This document shows positions 7,776 to 15,136 of a stretch of 22,103 bases of DNA, one piece after another; the stretch's first letter is position 1; every line of letters begins with the position of its first letter. A program made the translations under genes and the position numbers. Source of the stretch: Lysobacteraceae bacterium UBA6001 (GTDB lineage: Bacteria > Pseudomonadota > Gammaproteobacteria > Xanthomonadales > Xanthomonadaceae); the NCBI GenBank assembly GCA_002429615.1, contig DJAN01000298.1, forward strand, positions 1 through 22,103. Direction: 5' to 3'. The notes under the pieces are model-generated. The model ran no database searches. It saw only the letters and a list, made by a program, of their open reading frames with translations, and was not told the origin of the DNA.

Positions 7776-7801
7776 AAAAGCCCCGCCGAAGCGGGGCTTT
7801 T
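7776..7801. terminator. Bidirectional intrinsic terminator
   Basis: AAAAGCCCCGC (7776-7786) pairs perfectly with GCGGGGCTTTT (7791-7801) across a CGAA loop, giving T runs on both strands. It sits between the convergent deoxyribosyltransferase and FadL genes and can serve both. Confidence 0.93.
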
Positions 7802-7825
7802 CGTTCAAGCGTGTTGCAGCGTCGA

Positions 7826-9181
7826 TCAGAACTTGAAGTTCGCCGAGGCAGCCAGCACGTCGCCGCTCACCTCGTAGGTGCCGGTGATCACGCTGTTGGT
7901 CTGCGAGGTCGAGCTGATGTTCGGATCGCTGGTGAACAGGTGCGTGTAGCCGAAGCTGTACTCGGCGTTGGCCGACGGCGCCCAGGTCAGGCCCAGCGAC
8001 ACCCACTTGCGGCTCGTATCCGGCACGCGGACGTCGCGGTGCGCGTCCGTGGTCGGGGTCTGGTCGTAGGCCAGGCCGCCGCGCAGGGTCAGCGTATCGC
8101 TCACGCGATAATCCGCACCGATCGAGGCGAAGGTGGTGTCGCGGTAGTGGAACGGCAGCACGGCGTCGGCCTGGTTCGAGGCGAAGTCCACGCGGACTTC
8201 ATCGAACTTGCTCCACGCGGTGCGGCTGACGTCCGCCATCACCGACCACTGGTCGTTGATCTTGTGGGTGAAGCTGGCGGTGGCGCTGGCCGGCAGGGTG
8301 ATCGTCGCGCGGCCCTTGGTGTCGACATACTGGCCCGGTGCGGCCACGGCCAGCACGGCGGCGGCGTTGCCCGGCACGGTGAAGTCGGCGGTGCCGTTGG
8401 TGATCTTGTGCTCGACCTCGGAGCGGTAGCTGAAGCCGATGTGGGTGTTCTCATCGATCGAGAACAGGCCACCCAGGGTGAAGCCGATCGCGGTGTTGTC
8501 ACCCTTGATGCGCGAGGTGCCATCGGCGCTGCCCGGGGCGAAGCCCGGAACACGCTGCGCGTACAGCGCGGTGCCGAAGTCGACCGCGTTGCTCAGATCC
8601 ACGTCCAGGCGCTCGCCGAACACCGACGCGCCGAACGACACGTACGGATTGACGTCGTAGGAGAACGCCAGGTTCAGGTCGATGGCCTGCAGTTCGGTCT
8701 TCAGGCCGTTGTAGCGGCCGACCCAGTTGCTGTCGTACTCGGTCTTGAAACCGAACGGCACGGTGACCGACGCACCGAAGTGCATGTTGTCGTTCTCACC
8801 GAACGGCAGGTGGTAGTACATCGCCGGAACCGGGGCGATCATGCCGGCGTCGCCGCCGTTGCCACCGGAGACCGGGGTGCCGGTGCCGGCACCGGTCGGG
8901 CCCACGTAGCGGGCGCTGCCGTCGAACTTGGCCGAGAAGCTGATCGCGCTGACGTCGGCCTGGAACTGCTGGCCGTCGAGCTGGCGCATGCCGGCCGGGT
9001 TGACTGCGATGATGGAAGCGTCGCCCTCGGCGCTGCCGGAACCGGCGAACGCGCGGCCGAGGCCCTTGGCGCTGTTTTCCTTCAGCTGGAAGGCCGCACC
9101 ATGCGCCTGGCCAAAGGCCAGCACGCCGGCGATGCCGACGGCGAGCGCGGTGACGCGGCTGATGTTGGAAACGTTGGTCAT
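7826..9181 (-). CDS. OmpP1/FadL-family outer-membrane transporter
   Basis: This 451-residue outer-membrane beta-barrel belongs to the FadL/toluene-X family, which takes up long-chain fatty acids or other hydrophobic compounds. A signal peptide (about 1-28, ending GQAHGA) precedes the N-terminal hatch. The hatch has the family signature AFQLKENSAKGLGRAFAG followed by AVNPAGM, which corresponds to the conserved NPA element. The rest alternates short strands with turns, and the chain ends ASANFKF with a terminal Phe, as needed for BAM-dependent insertion. The ATG at 9181 has a CGGAGAG site eight bases upstream. The mature N terminus and the ligand cannot be fixed here. The upstream region holds a promoter and an operator-like palindrome. 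Confidence 0.93.
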   Translation of the reverse strand: MTNVSNISRVTALAVGIAGVLAFGQAHGAAFQLKENSAKGLGRAFAGSGSAEGDASIIAVNPAGMRQLDGQQFQADVSAISFSAKFDGSARYVGPTGAGTGTPVSGGNGGDAGMIAPVPAMYYHLPFGENDNMHFGASVTVPFGFKTEYDSNWVGRYNGLKTELQAIDLNLAFSYDVNPYVSFGASVFGERLDVDLSNAVDFGTALYAQRVPGFAPGSADGTSRIKGDNTAIGFTLGGLFSIDENTHIGFSYRSEVEHKITNGTADFTVPGNAAAVLAVAAPGQYVDTKGRATITLPASATASFTHKINDQWSVMADVSRTAWSKFDEVRVDFASNQADAVLPFHYRDTTFASIGADYRVSDTLTLRGGLAYDQTPTTDAHRDVRVPDTSRKWVSLGLTWAPSANAEYSFGYTHLFTSDPNISSTSQTNSVITGTYEVSGDVLAASANFKF

Positions 9182-9279
9182 ACTTGTATCTCTCCGGAAA
9201 GACTTTGTAATTGTCTGTAAAGCGCCTGCATCTGCGAAGCCCCGTAAGGCTTTCAGATGCGCCGGAGACCCCTCCCGGA

Positions 9280-9295
9280 CATACGACGCCGTATG
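9280..9295. promoter_or_regulatory. Palindrome over the predicted fadL transcription start
   Basis: CATACG (9280-9285) and CGTATG (9290-9295) form a perfect inverted repeat with a four-base spacer. It lies at the expected +1 of the minus-strand promoter, a common position for a repressor such as a TetR-type dimer. It does not resemble the FadR or PsrA sites I know. Confidence 0.45.
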
Positions 9296-9296
9296 C

Positions 9297-9324
9297 AGTA
9301 TACCCATCCGGGTTAACCTAACAA
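9297..9324 (-). promoter_or_regulatory. Predicted sigma-70 promoter of the fadL gene
   Basis: On the minus strand TTGTTA (9319-9324) and TATACT (9297-9302) are separated by 16 bases, matching four of six and five of six consensus bases. The start would be near 9290, giving a leader of about 110 bases before the ATG at 9181. Confidence 0.55.
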
Positions 9325-9407
9325 TAACGACTTTGGGTGAATGGCCGGCCAATCTTCCGGATGGGTTCATGCCGGTGAAAGCGCTATCTTGGCCGCCTGA
9401 CGAGCCC

Positions 9408-10100
9408 ATGTTCATCTCACTTCCTTCCCGCAAGAAACCTTCACACCGCTGGGCGGTGCCGCTGCTGTTCGCGGTGATCTGGGCGGCATTCCTGTGGTCG
9501 ATCAGCCGGCCGGAGGAAGCGCAGGCGGGACTGTGGCTGGACTGGGGTGCACTGTCGCGCGGCCGGCCGGCGATCTCCGACTGGTGGGCCGCGTTCGAGG
9601 ACGGCAGCGTGCTGCGGCTTTTCACCGCCCTGTTCCTGCACGCGGACTGGTCGCACCTGCTCGGCAACCTGGTGTTCCTGTTGATCTTCGGCCTGCCGGC
9701 CGAGCGCATCCTCGGGCCGTGGCGGCTGCTGCTGCTGTTCCTGCTGGGCGGCGCGGCCTCCAACCTGGCCGCGATCTACACGCTGGGCCGCCCGGACCAG
9801 GTGATCATCGGTGCCTCCGGCGCGGTGTCGGCGCTCATCGGCAGCTACCTGGCGCTGTTTCCCGGCGCCAAGCTGGGCGTGGTGCTGCCGCTGGGCCTGT
9901 TCCTGGAATTCATCCGCGTGCCGGCGCCGTTGCTGATCGGCGTGTGGGCATTGCTGCAGGTGGTGTTCGCGCATATCGGCCCGGCCTTCGGCATGGTCGC
10001 GTGGTCGGCGCACATCGCCGGCTTCCTGTTCGGCGTGTGCTACGGCCTGTACGTGCGTGCGGCCATCGCGCGGCGTCTGCGCAAGCGCCACGGCTTCTGA
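9408..10100 (+). CDS. Rhomboid-family intramembrane serine protease
   Basis: This 230-residue polytopic membrane protein has about six hydrophobic helices. The rhomboid catalytic dyad is visible: Ser137 in IIGASGAVSAL (GxSG motif) and His202 in the last helix (WSAHIAGFLFG). The conserved HADWSHLLGNLVFLLIFG segment, with its His and Asn of the oxyanion region, is also present at about 78-95. It is therefore expected to be active, cleaving membrane-protein substrates within the bilayer; the substrate is unknown. The start at 9408 is chosen because the longer open frame (from 8928) runs through the divergent porin gene. A TATCTT box lies 13 bases upstream. The DUF1820 gene starts 23 bases downstream. 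Confidence 0.93.
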   Translation: MFISLPSRKKPSHRWAVPLLFAVIWAAFLWSISRPEEAQAGLWLDWGALSRGRPAISDWWAAFEDGSVLRLFTALFLHADWSHLLGNLVFLLIFGLPAERILGPWRLLLLFLLGGAASNLAAIYTLGRPDQVIIGASGAVSALIGSYLALFPGAKLGVVLPLGLFLEFIRVPAPLLIGVWALLQVVFAHIGPAFGMVAWSAHIAGFLFGVCYGLYVRAAIARRLRKRHGF

Positions 10101-10110
10101 GCGGCGGTCC

Positions 10111-10116
10111 TATAAT
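10111..10116 (+). promoter_or_regulatory. Perfect TATAAT eight bases before the DUF1820 start
   Basis: A consensus -10 hexamer ends seven bases before the ATG at 10124, and no Shine-Dalgarno sequence is present, so a leaderless mRNA is likely. No good -35 is visible; the spacing resembles that seen at cls. Confidence 0.5.
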
Positions 10117-10123
10117 CGAGCGT

Positions 10124-10444
10124 ATGTCCAAGACGCTCTACAAGGTCACGTTCCTCAACCACGGCAAGGTCTACGAGCTGTACGCGCGGCATGTCGCCGG
10201 CAGCCACCTGTGGGGCTTCAACGAAATCGGCGAGCTGGTGTTCGACGTACACGACGGCCTGGTGGTCGATCCCACCGAGGAACGCCTGCGCGAGGAGTTC
10301 GGCGACACCCGCAAGCTGCACCTGCCGATGCAGAGCATCATCCGCATCGAGGAAGTGGAGAAGAAGGGGCAGTCGGCGATCCGCGATGCCGCGTCGGGCG
10401 AATCGGTGGTCACGCCCTTCCCGCTTCCCGGCAAGCCGCGCTGA
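10124..10444 (+). CDS. DUF1820 family protein
   Basis: This small soluble protein of 106 residues matches DUF1820 in size and sequence style. It opens SKTLYKVTFLNHGKVYELYARHV, continues with GSHLWGFNEIGELVF and has a conserved middle (EERLREEFGDTRKLHLPMQSIIRIEEVEKKG). The family is common in gammaproteobacteria and its function is not established. The start is placed at ATG 10124, directly behind a TATAAT box; the longer open frame upstream runs through the rhomboid gene and is not used. It ends nine bases before the hydroxyacid dehydrogenase, so the two are probably co-transcribed. Confidence 0.9.
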   Translation: MSKTLYKVTFLNHGKVYELYARHVAGSHLWGFNEIGELVFDVHDGLVVDPTEERLREEFGDTRKLHLPMQSIIRIEEVEKKGQSAIRDAASGESVVTPFPLPGKPR

Positions 10445-10453
10445 GCCGGCCGC

Positions 10454-11431
10454 ATGCGCATCGTCATCCCCGAAGATTATCAACAGGCGGTTCGAGGGCT
10501 GGACTGCTACGCGCGGCTGGCCGGCCATGAGGTCGTCGTCCTCGACCAGCCTTTGAGTGGCCTGGCCGAAAACGCCGCCGCGCTGGCCGACGCCGAGGTG
10601 CTGGTGCTGATCCGCGAGCGCACGCGGATCGACGAAGCCCTGCTCGCGCGCCTGCCGAAGCTGAAACTGGTCAGCCAGACCGGCAGGCTGTCTTCGAACA
10701 TCGACGTGGCCGCATGCACGCGCCAGGGCGTGGCGGTTGCCGAAGGCAGTGGCTCGCCAGTGGCGCCGGCCGAACTGGCCTGGACGCTGGTGATGGCGGC
10801 CAGCCGCCGCCTGCGCGCCTACGGCGACGCGCTGCATGCCGGCCGCTGGCAGCACACCGGCGATGCCACGCTGGGCCGCGTGTTGCACGGGCGCACGCTG
10901 GGCATCTGGAGCTATGGAAAGATCGGCCGGCTCGTGGCCGGCTATGGGCGCGCCTTCGGCATGCGTGTGCTGGTGTGGGGCAGCGAGGCCTCGCGCGCGC
11001 AGGCGCAGGCCGAGGGCTACGCCGTCGCTGGCACGCGCGAACAGCTGTTCGAGGAAAGCGACGTGCTATCGCTGCATCGGCGCCTGAGCGAGCGCAGCCT
11101 GCACGAGGTGCGTGCGGAAGATCTGGCGCGGATGCGCCCGGATGCGCTGCTGGTCAACACCAGTCGCGCCGAACTGATCGCGCCGGGGGCGCTGCTCGCG
11201 GCTCTGGATGCCGGGCGGCCGGGCATGGCCGCGGTGGATGTGTTCGAGCAGGAGCCATTGCTGGACGCCGCCGATCCACTGCTGCGCCATCCGCGCGTGC
11301 TGGCGACGCCGCACCTGGGCTATGTGGAGCAGGAAAGCTACGAGCGCTATTTCAGCATCGCGTTCGATAACGTGCTGGCGTTCGCGGCCGGGGTGCCAAT
11401 GAACATTGTCAACCCGGAAGTGTTGGCGTAA
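10454..11431 (+). CDS. D-2-hydroxyacid dehydrogenase family protein
   Basis: This 325-residue NAD(P)-dependent dehydrogenase belongs to the D-isomer-specific 2-hydroxyacid family, which reversibly oxidises 2-hydroxyacids to 2-ketoacids. The catalytic triad can be placed at Arg238 (NTSRAEL), Glu267 (VDVFEQEP) and His287 (ATPHLGY). The cofactor loop at 149-158 reads LGIWSYGKIG, so Ser153 stands where the first Gly of GxGxxG usually lies; the remaining G155-x-x-G158 is kept. The substrate cannot be deduced. It follows the DUF1820 gene after nine bases and is the last gene before a REP inverted pair. Confidence 0.9.
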   Translation: MRIVIPEDYQQAVRGLDCYARLAGHEVVVLDQPLSGLAENAAALADAEVLVLIRERTRIDEALLARLPKLKLVSQTGRLSSNIDVAACTRQGVAVAEGSGSPVAPAELAWTLVMAASRRLRAYGDALHAGRWQHTGDATLGRVLHGRTLGIWSYGKIGRLVAGYGRAFGMRVLVWGSEASRAQAQAEGYAVAGTREQLFEESDVLSLHRRLSERSLHEVRAEDLARMRPDALLVNTSRAELIAPGALLAALDAGRPGMAAVDVFEQEPLLDAADPLLRHPRVLATPHLGYVEQESYERYFSIAFDNVLAFAAGVPMNIVNPEVLA

Positions 11432-11437
11432 GCCCCC

Positions 11438-11461
11438 TGTAGGAGCGGCTTCAGCCGCGAC
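11438..11461 (+). repeat. REP-like 24-mer, left arm of inverted pair
   Basis: Identical to the 24-mer at 2234-2257, six bases after the dehydrogenase stop. Confidence 0.9.
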
Positions 11462-11508
11462 GCGACGATCCCGGCCTCCGTCATTGGCTGGATCGCCGAA
11501 CGCTTACG

Positions 11509-11532
11509 GTCGCGGCTGAAGCCGCTCCTACA
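11509..11532 (-). repeat. REP-like 24-mer, right arm of inverted pair
   Basis: Exact reverse complement of 11438-11461. Confidence 0.9.
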
Positions 11533-11561
11533 ACGGGAGCAGCCCAGGGAATCCGCCGCGT

Positions 11562-12911
11562 TTAGGGCTTCTTCGCCGGTGCCTTCGGCTTGGCCTTGGC
11601 TTCCTGCGCCTTCGCCACCGAACCCGGATTCTTCAGCTCCGCCAATGCCGAGGCGATCGGGCCGTCGCCCGGCAAGGCATCGCCGGCGCTGTAGCCTTCC
11701 GCACCTTCATCATCGCCGTGCAGGTGGCCCGGCAAGGTGGCTTCACTGAAATCGGCCAGGCTCGCCGGTGCGTCCGGATCCCGCGCCGGCTTCAGCACCA
11801 CGTCCGGCACGATGCCGCTGGCCTGGATCGAGCGCCCGCTCGGCGTGTAGTAGCGCGCGGTGGTCAGCTTCACCGAGTCGCCATTGTCCAGCGGCAGCAC
11901 GGTCTGCACCGAACCCTTGCCGAAGGTGCGGCTGCCGATCACCCGCACGCGGTTGTTGTCGCGCAGCGCACCGGCCAGCACTTCCGAGGCGCTGGCCGAT
12001 CCCGCGTCCACCAGCACCACCACCGGCGCCCCGCCGAGCACGTCGCCCGGCGTCGCCTCGAACTTGGAGTCGCTGATGGAGATGCGGCCGCGCGTGGTCA
12101 CGATCACGCCCTTGTCGAGCAGGTCGTCGGCCACCTGCACCGCCGAGGTCAGCAGGCCACCCGGGTTGCTGCGCAGATCCAGCACCAACCCGCGCAGCTT
12201 GCCGCCGGACTTCGCCTTCAGCGCCTCGACCTGCTTGTGGAAATCGTTGCCGGTATCGGCCTGGAACGTGGCGATGCGGACATAGCCATAGCCCGGCTCG
12301 AGCATGCGCGAACGCACGCTGGCCACGCGGATGGTCTCGCGCGTCACGCTGACATCGAACGGCTTGTCGCGGCCATCGCGGACCAGGGTGAGCGTCACCT
12401 TGGTGCCGGGTTTGCCGCGCAGCGGTTCCATCGCCTCGATGGTGGCGATCGGCTTGCCGTCGATGGCGATGATGGTGTCACCGGCGCGGATGCCGGCGCG
12501 AGCCGCCGGGGTCTCGTCGATTGGCGCGATCACCTTCAGCGTGTTGTCCTTCTGCTGCAGCAGTTCCACGCCGATGCCGTCATAGGCGCCGCTGGCCTGC
12601 TCGTCGAACGCCTCGGCGTCTTCCTTGTCGAAGTACGTGCTGTGCGGATCGAGGTCCAGCAGCAGTCCGCGGATCGCCGACTGCATCAGCTGCTTGTCGT
12701 CCACCGGATCGACATAGGCCTGCTTGACCGCGTTGTACACCGCCACGTAGCGGCGGATTTCTTCCAGCGGCACCTTGGAACTGGCCGATTCGATCGCGTC
12801 GGGGTTGTCCGCCTCGGCGGCGGGCGCATCGGCGGGCGGGGTGGTCTGCTGGGACCAGGCGGTGGCCGGCGCGAGCGCCAGGAGCAGGGCGGCGGACAGA
12901 ACTACGCGCAT
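11562..12911 (-). CDS. S41 C-terminal processing peptidase
   Basis: This periplasmic serine protease of the CtpA/Prc family has 449 residues. A signal peptide (about 1-20, ending ATAWS) is followed by an N-terminal helical region. A PDZ domain (about 112-182, with GIGVELLQQ and GDTIIAIDG) follows. The protease core carries the catalytic pair Ser307 in GSASASE and Lys332 in RTFGKGSVQ, 25 residues apart as in E. coli Prc. The Lys-, Ala- and Pro-rich C-terminal tail is unusual but typical of low-complexity ends. The start has a GGAG site six bases upstream. It lies 105 bases behind envC on the same strand, a neighbourhood conserved in many proteobacteria, which fits a role in cell-wall enzyme turnover. 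Confidence 0.93.
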   Translation of the reverse strand: MRVVLSAALLLALAPATAWSQQTTPPADAPAAEADNPDAIESASSKVPLEEIRRYVAVYNAVKQAYVDPVDDKQLMQSAIRGLLLDLDPHSTYFDKEDAEAFDEQASGAYDGIGVELLQQKDNTLKVIAPIDETPAARAGIRAGDTIIAIDGKPIATIEAMEPLRGKPGTKVTLTLVRDGRDKPFDVSVTRETIRVASVRSRMLEPGYGYVRIATFQADTGNDFHKQVEALKAKSGGKLRGLVLDLRSNPGGLLTSAVQVADDLLDKGVIVTTRGRISISDSKFEATPGDVLGGAPVVVLVDAGSASASEVLAGALRDNNRVRVIGSRTFGKGSVQTVLPLDNGDSVKLTTARYYTPSGRSIQASGIVPDVVLKPARDPDAPASLADFSEATLPGHLHGDDEGAEGYSAGDALPGDGPIASALAELKNPGSVAKAQEAKAKPKAPAKKP

Positions 12912-13016
12912 GAAGCACTCCGGAACGGGGACAGGCCGCCGATGGCGACGGCTGTACCGATTATGCGCGAAGCGTTGTGGATTTCCCGTCCCCGCTCCCG
13001 TGCCGGGCGGCCGGGT

Positions 13017-14258
13017 TCAGCGCCGCTGCAACCACGCGCCCGGGTCGACCGGCTGGCCGTTGCGGCGCAGCTCGAAGTACAGCGCCGGCACGCCCTGGCC
13101 GCCGGAGTTGCCGACCTTCGCCACCGACTCGCCCCGCTTCACCGATGCCCCCGCATCGCGCAGCAGGGTGTCGTTGTGCGCGTACAGGCTCATGTAGCCA
13201 TTGCCATGGTCGATGATCAGGATCATCCCGTAGCCGGTCATCCAGTCGGAGAACACCACGGTGCCGTCGGCTACCGCGGTGATGGTCGTCCCGGCCGGCG
13301 CGCCGATCAGCACGCCGTTGCTGGTGCGCCCATCCGGCAGGCGCCCGCCATAGCGGGCGAGCAGGTTGCCCGACACCGGCCAGCCCAGCCCGCCCACCTT
13401 CGGCGCGGCGGCATTGGCCACCACCTTCGGTGGCGTCTTGGTGCCACGGCTGCTACCGGCCTTGGCCTGTGCGGCGGCCTGCGCGGCGGCGCGCTTAGCC
13501 GCCTCGCGGCGTTCCGCCTCGGCACGCGCGGCGGCGGCACGCAGGTTGGCGAGCAGCTGCTCCAGCGCCTTGGTGTCCTGGCCCAGCGCCTTTTCGCGCT
13601 CGGCGCGGTCCTGGTACTGGTCGTCCAGGTCGGCCACCATCGACGCACGCTTGCGGCGCTCGTCTCCCAGGCTGCGTGACTGCGCCTGCTGCTGCTGGCG
13701 CGCCTGGTCCAGCGCGGCGCTGCGTTCCTCGATCTGCTTCTGCACCGCGTCCAGGCTGGCCAGGTCACTGGCCAGGCCCTGGATCTGTCGCGCGCGTTCG
13801 CGCTGTATGTAACGGTGATAGGCCAGCAGGCGGTTGGCGTCGGCCACGCTGTCCTGCGACAGCATCAGCTTCAGCGGCGCGTTGTCGCCGATCCGGTACG
13901 CCGCCTGCAGCAGCGCCGCCAGGGTGGCGCGCTGGCGGGCCAGGTTCTGCTGCAGCGCGGTACGCCGTGCCTGTAGTTCGGCCAGCGCCTGCTGCTGTTC
14001 GCGCAGCGCCGCCTCGGTCTGGCTGAGCGAGCGTGCCGTGCGCGCGACCTTTTCGTCGGCCTCACGCAGCTGGCGGGAGGCTTCGCCGCGCTGGCCTTCC
14101 AGCTTGCGCCGCTCCTGGCCGATGCTGCGCAGCTCCTGGCGCATCTGCTGCAGCTTGCGCTCGGTCTCGCGCTGGCTCTGCGCCCATGCGGGCAGCACCG
14201 TGAAGGCCACGGACAGGCCCAGGGCAAGCGCCAGCCCCCAGCGCGGGCGGGGCGGCAT
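13017..14258 (-). CDS. envC: EnvC-like murein hydrolase activator (degenerate LytM)
   Basis: This 413-residue periplasmic protein has a signal peptide (about 1-26, ending PAWAQ), a long coiled coil rich in Gln, Arg and Ala (about 30-275), a low-complexity linker and a C-terminal LytM/M23-type domain (about 305-413). The domain lacks the zinc ligands. SNGVLIGAP replaces the HxxxD motif and ALYFELRRNG replaces the HxH motif, whereas YAHND keeps one His. This matches the catalytically dead EnvC type, which activates amidases such as AmiA and AmiB during septal splitting. The start is chosen at ATG 14258; an upstream in-frame GTG is possible and neither has a clear ribosome binding site. ctpA follows on the same strand. 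Confidence 0.9.
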   Translation of the reverse strand: MPPRPRWGLALALGLSVAFTVLPAWAQSQRETERKLQQMRQELRSIGQERRKLEGQRGEASRQLREADEKVARTARSLSQTEAALREQQQALAELQARRTALQQNLARQRATLAALLQAAYRIGDNAPLKLMLSQDSVADANRLLAYHRYIQRERARQIQGLASDLASLDAVQKQIEERSAALDQARQQQQAQSRSLGDERRKRASMVADLDDQYQDRAEREKALGQDTKALEQLLANLRAAAARAEAERREAAKRAAAQAAAQAKAGSSRGTKTPPKVVANAAAPKVGGLGWPVSGNLLARYGGRLPDGRTSNGVLIGAPAGTTITAVADGTVVFSDWMTGYGMILIIDHGNGYMSLYAHNDTLLRDAGASVKRGESVAKVGNSGGQGVPALYFELRRNGQPVDPGAWLQRR

Positions 14259-14385
14259 GCGGCGTTGCGGTCGCGGCGGCACGTTGACCAAGCAGGAAGG
14301 TCCAGTGACTTCAGACAGATGCGCGATTGTAGCCAAGCATGGTCCCATCGCTACGACACTGGCGCGCCCAACATCGGAGGTACGC

Positions 14386-15057
14386 ATGAAGCTTCATCCA
14401 TTGCCGGCCCTGCTCACCCTGTCCCTGGTCCTGGCCAGCGGCGCGGCCTGGGCCGACGAAGACATCAGCAAGGTCAACGGCCGCATCACTGCCGAGGCCG
14501 GGCGCCAGTACGGCAGCCTGGAGACCGTCAACGGCGGCATTTCCATCGAGGACAACGCCACCACCGGCGATGCCGAGACGGTCAACGGCGGTATCACCGT
14601 GGGCAATGCCGCCCGCACCGGCGGCCTGTCCACGGTCAATGGCCAGATCAGCCTGGGCCAGAAGGTCGTGGTCAAGGGCGGCATCGAGACCGTCAACGGC
14701 AGCGTGTTCGTGGACCGTGGCGGCCAGGTCAGCGGCGGCGTGGAAACGGTCAATGGCAGCATCGGCCTGGTCGGCGCCAGCCTGGGCAAGGGCATCGAGA
14801 CGGTCAACGGCGACATCACCGTTGGTGTCGGCTCGCATGTGATCGGCGGCATCGAGGTCAAGAAGCCGAACTTCAACCTGTCGCTCAAGCCCTCGCGCAA
14901 GCTGCGGGTCATCATCGGGCCGAACGCCGTGGTCGAAGGCGCCCTCGACTTCGAGCGCGAAGTGAACCTGTACGTGCACCGCAGCGCCAAGATCGGCACG
15001 GTGACCGGCGCCACCGCGCAGATCTTCGACACCGACGTGGCCCCGGCCGACCGCTGA
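14386..15057 (+). CDS. Exported VNG-repeat beta-solenoid protein
   Basis: This 223-residue protein has a signal peptide (1-23, cut after GAAWA). Its body contains seven tandem 18-19-residue repeats, each starting K/T-V-N-G and ending in a Gly-rich turn and a Glu or Ser (residues 29-157). The repeat length and regular alternation of hydrophobic residues fit a right-handed beta-helix with one turn per repeat, as in bactofilin- or DUF4097-like folds; that structure is inference. The C-terminal part (158-223) continues with beta-rich sequence (PNAVVEGALDFEREVNLYVH). Function unknown; location is periplasm or outer membrane. The ATG has an excellent CGGAGG site five bases upstream, and the gene is divergent from envC. 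Confidence 0.82.
   Translation: MKLHPLPALLTLSLVLASGAAWADEDISKVNGRITAEAGRQYGSLETVNGGISIEDNATTGDAETVNGGITVGNAARTGGLSTVNGQISLGQKVVVKGGIETVNGSVFVDRGGQVSGGVETVNGSIGLVGASLGKGIETVNGDITVGVGSHVIGGIEVKKPNFNLSLKPSRKLRVIIGPNAVVEGALDFEREVNLYVHRSAKIGTVTGATAQIFDTDVAPADR
14470..14856 (+). repeat. Seven tandem VNG repeats inside the coding region
   Basis: Seven units of 54 or 57 bases encode T-V-N-G-x-I/V repeats at residues 29-46, 47-64, 65-82, 83-101, 102-120, 121-138 and 139-157. The DNA is partly divergent between copies (GTC AAC GGC or GTC AAT GGC), so the array is old and not a recent slippage product. Confidence 0.85.
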
Positions 15058-15066
15058 GCCACCCCG

Positions 15067-15092
15067 GCCGGCCACCGCTGCCGGTGGCCGGC
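15067..15092 (+). terminator. Hairpin with short T tract after the VNG-repeat gene
   Basis: GCCGGCCACC (15067-15076) pairs with GGTGGCCGGC (15083-15092) across GCTGCC, followed only by TTTG. It lies ten bases after the stop and probably acts as a terminator, weaker than the T-rich ones elsewhere. Confidence 0.65.
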
Positions 15093-15136
15093 TTTGCGCA
15101 CTAGAATCGGGTTCCTGCTTACACCGAGGCTGCCCG

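Larger units (their letters stand above)
11438..11532. repeat. REP doublet (REPIN-like, 95 bp)
   Basis: Two exact 24-base arms in inverted orientation enclose a 47-base unrelated spacer, which can fold into one long cruciform or hairpin. Such doublets are the mobile unit of REP elements spread by RAYT (TnpA-REP) transposases; no RAYT gene is in this window. The element fills the gap between the convergent dehydrogenase and ctpA genes and could also help terminate transcription. Confidence 0.85.

Noticed and set aside
8928..9407. Upstream extension of the rhomboid frame
   Set aside because: It would run antisense through the signal peptide and promoter of the FadL gene; the rhomboid fold begins after 9408.
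11718..13679. Long open frame on the plus strand (653 codons)
   Set aside because: It is antisense to ctpA and envC, is His-, Arg- and Gln-rich and has no domain.
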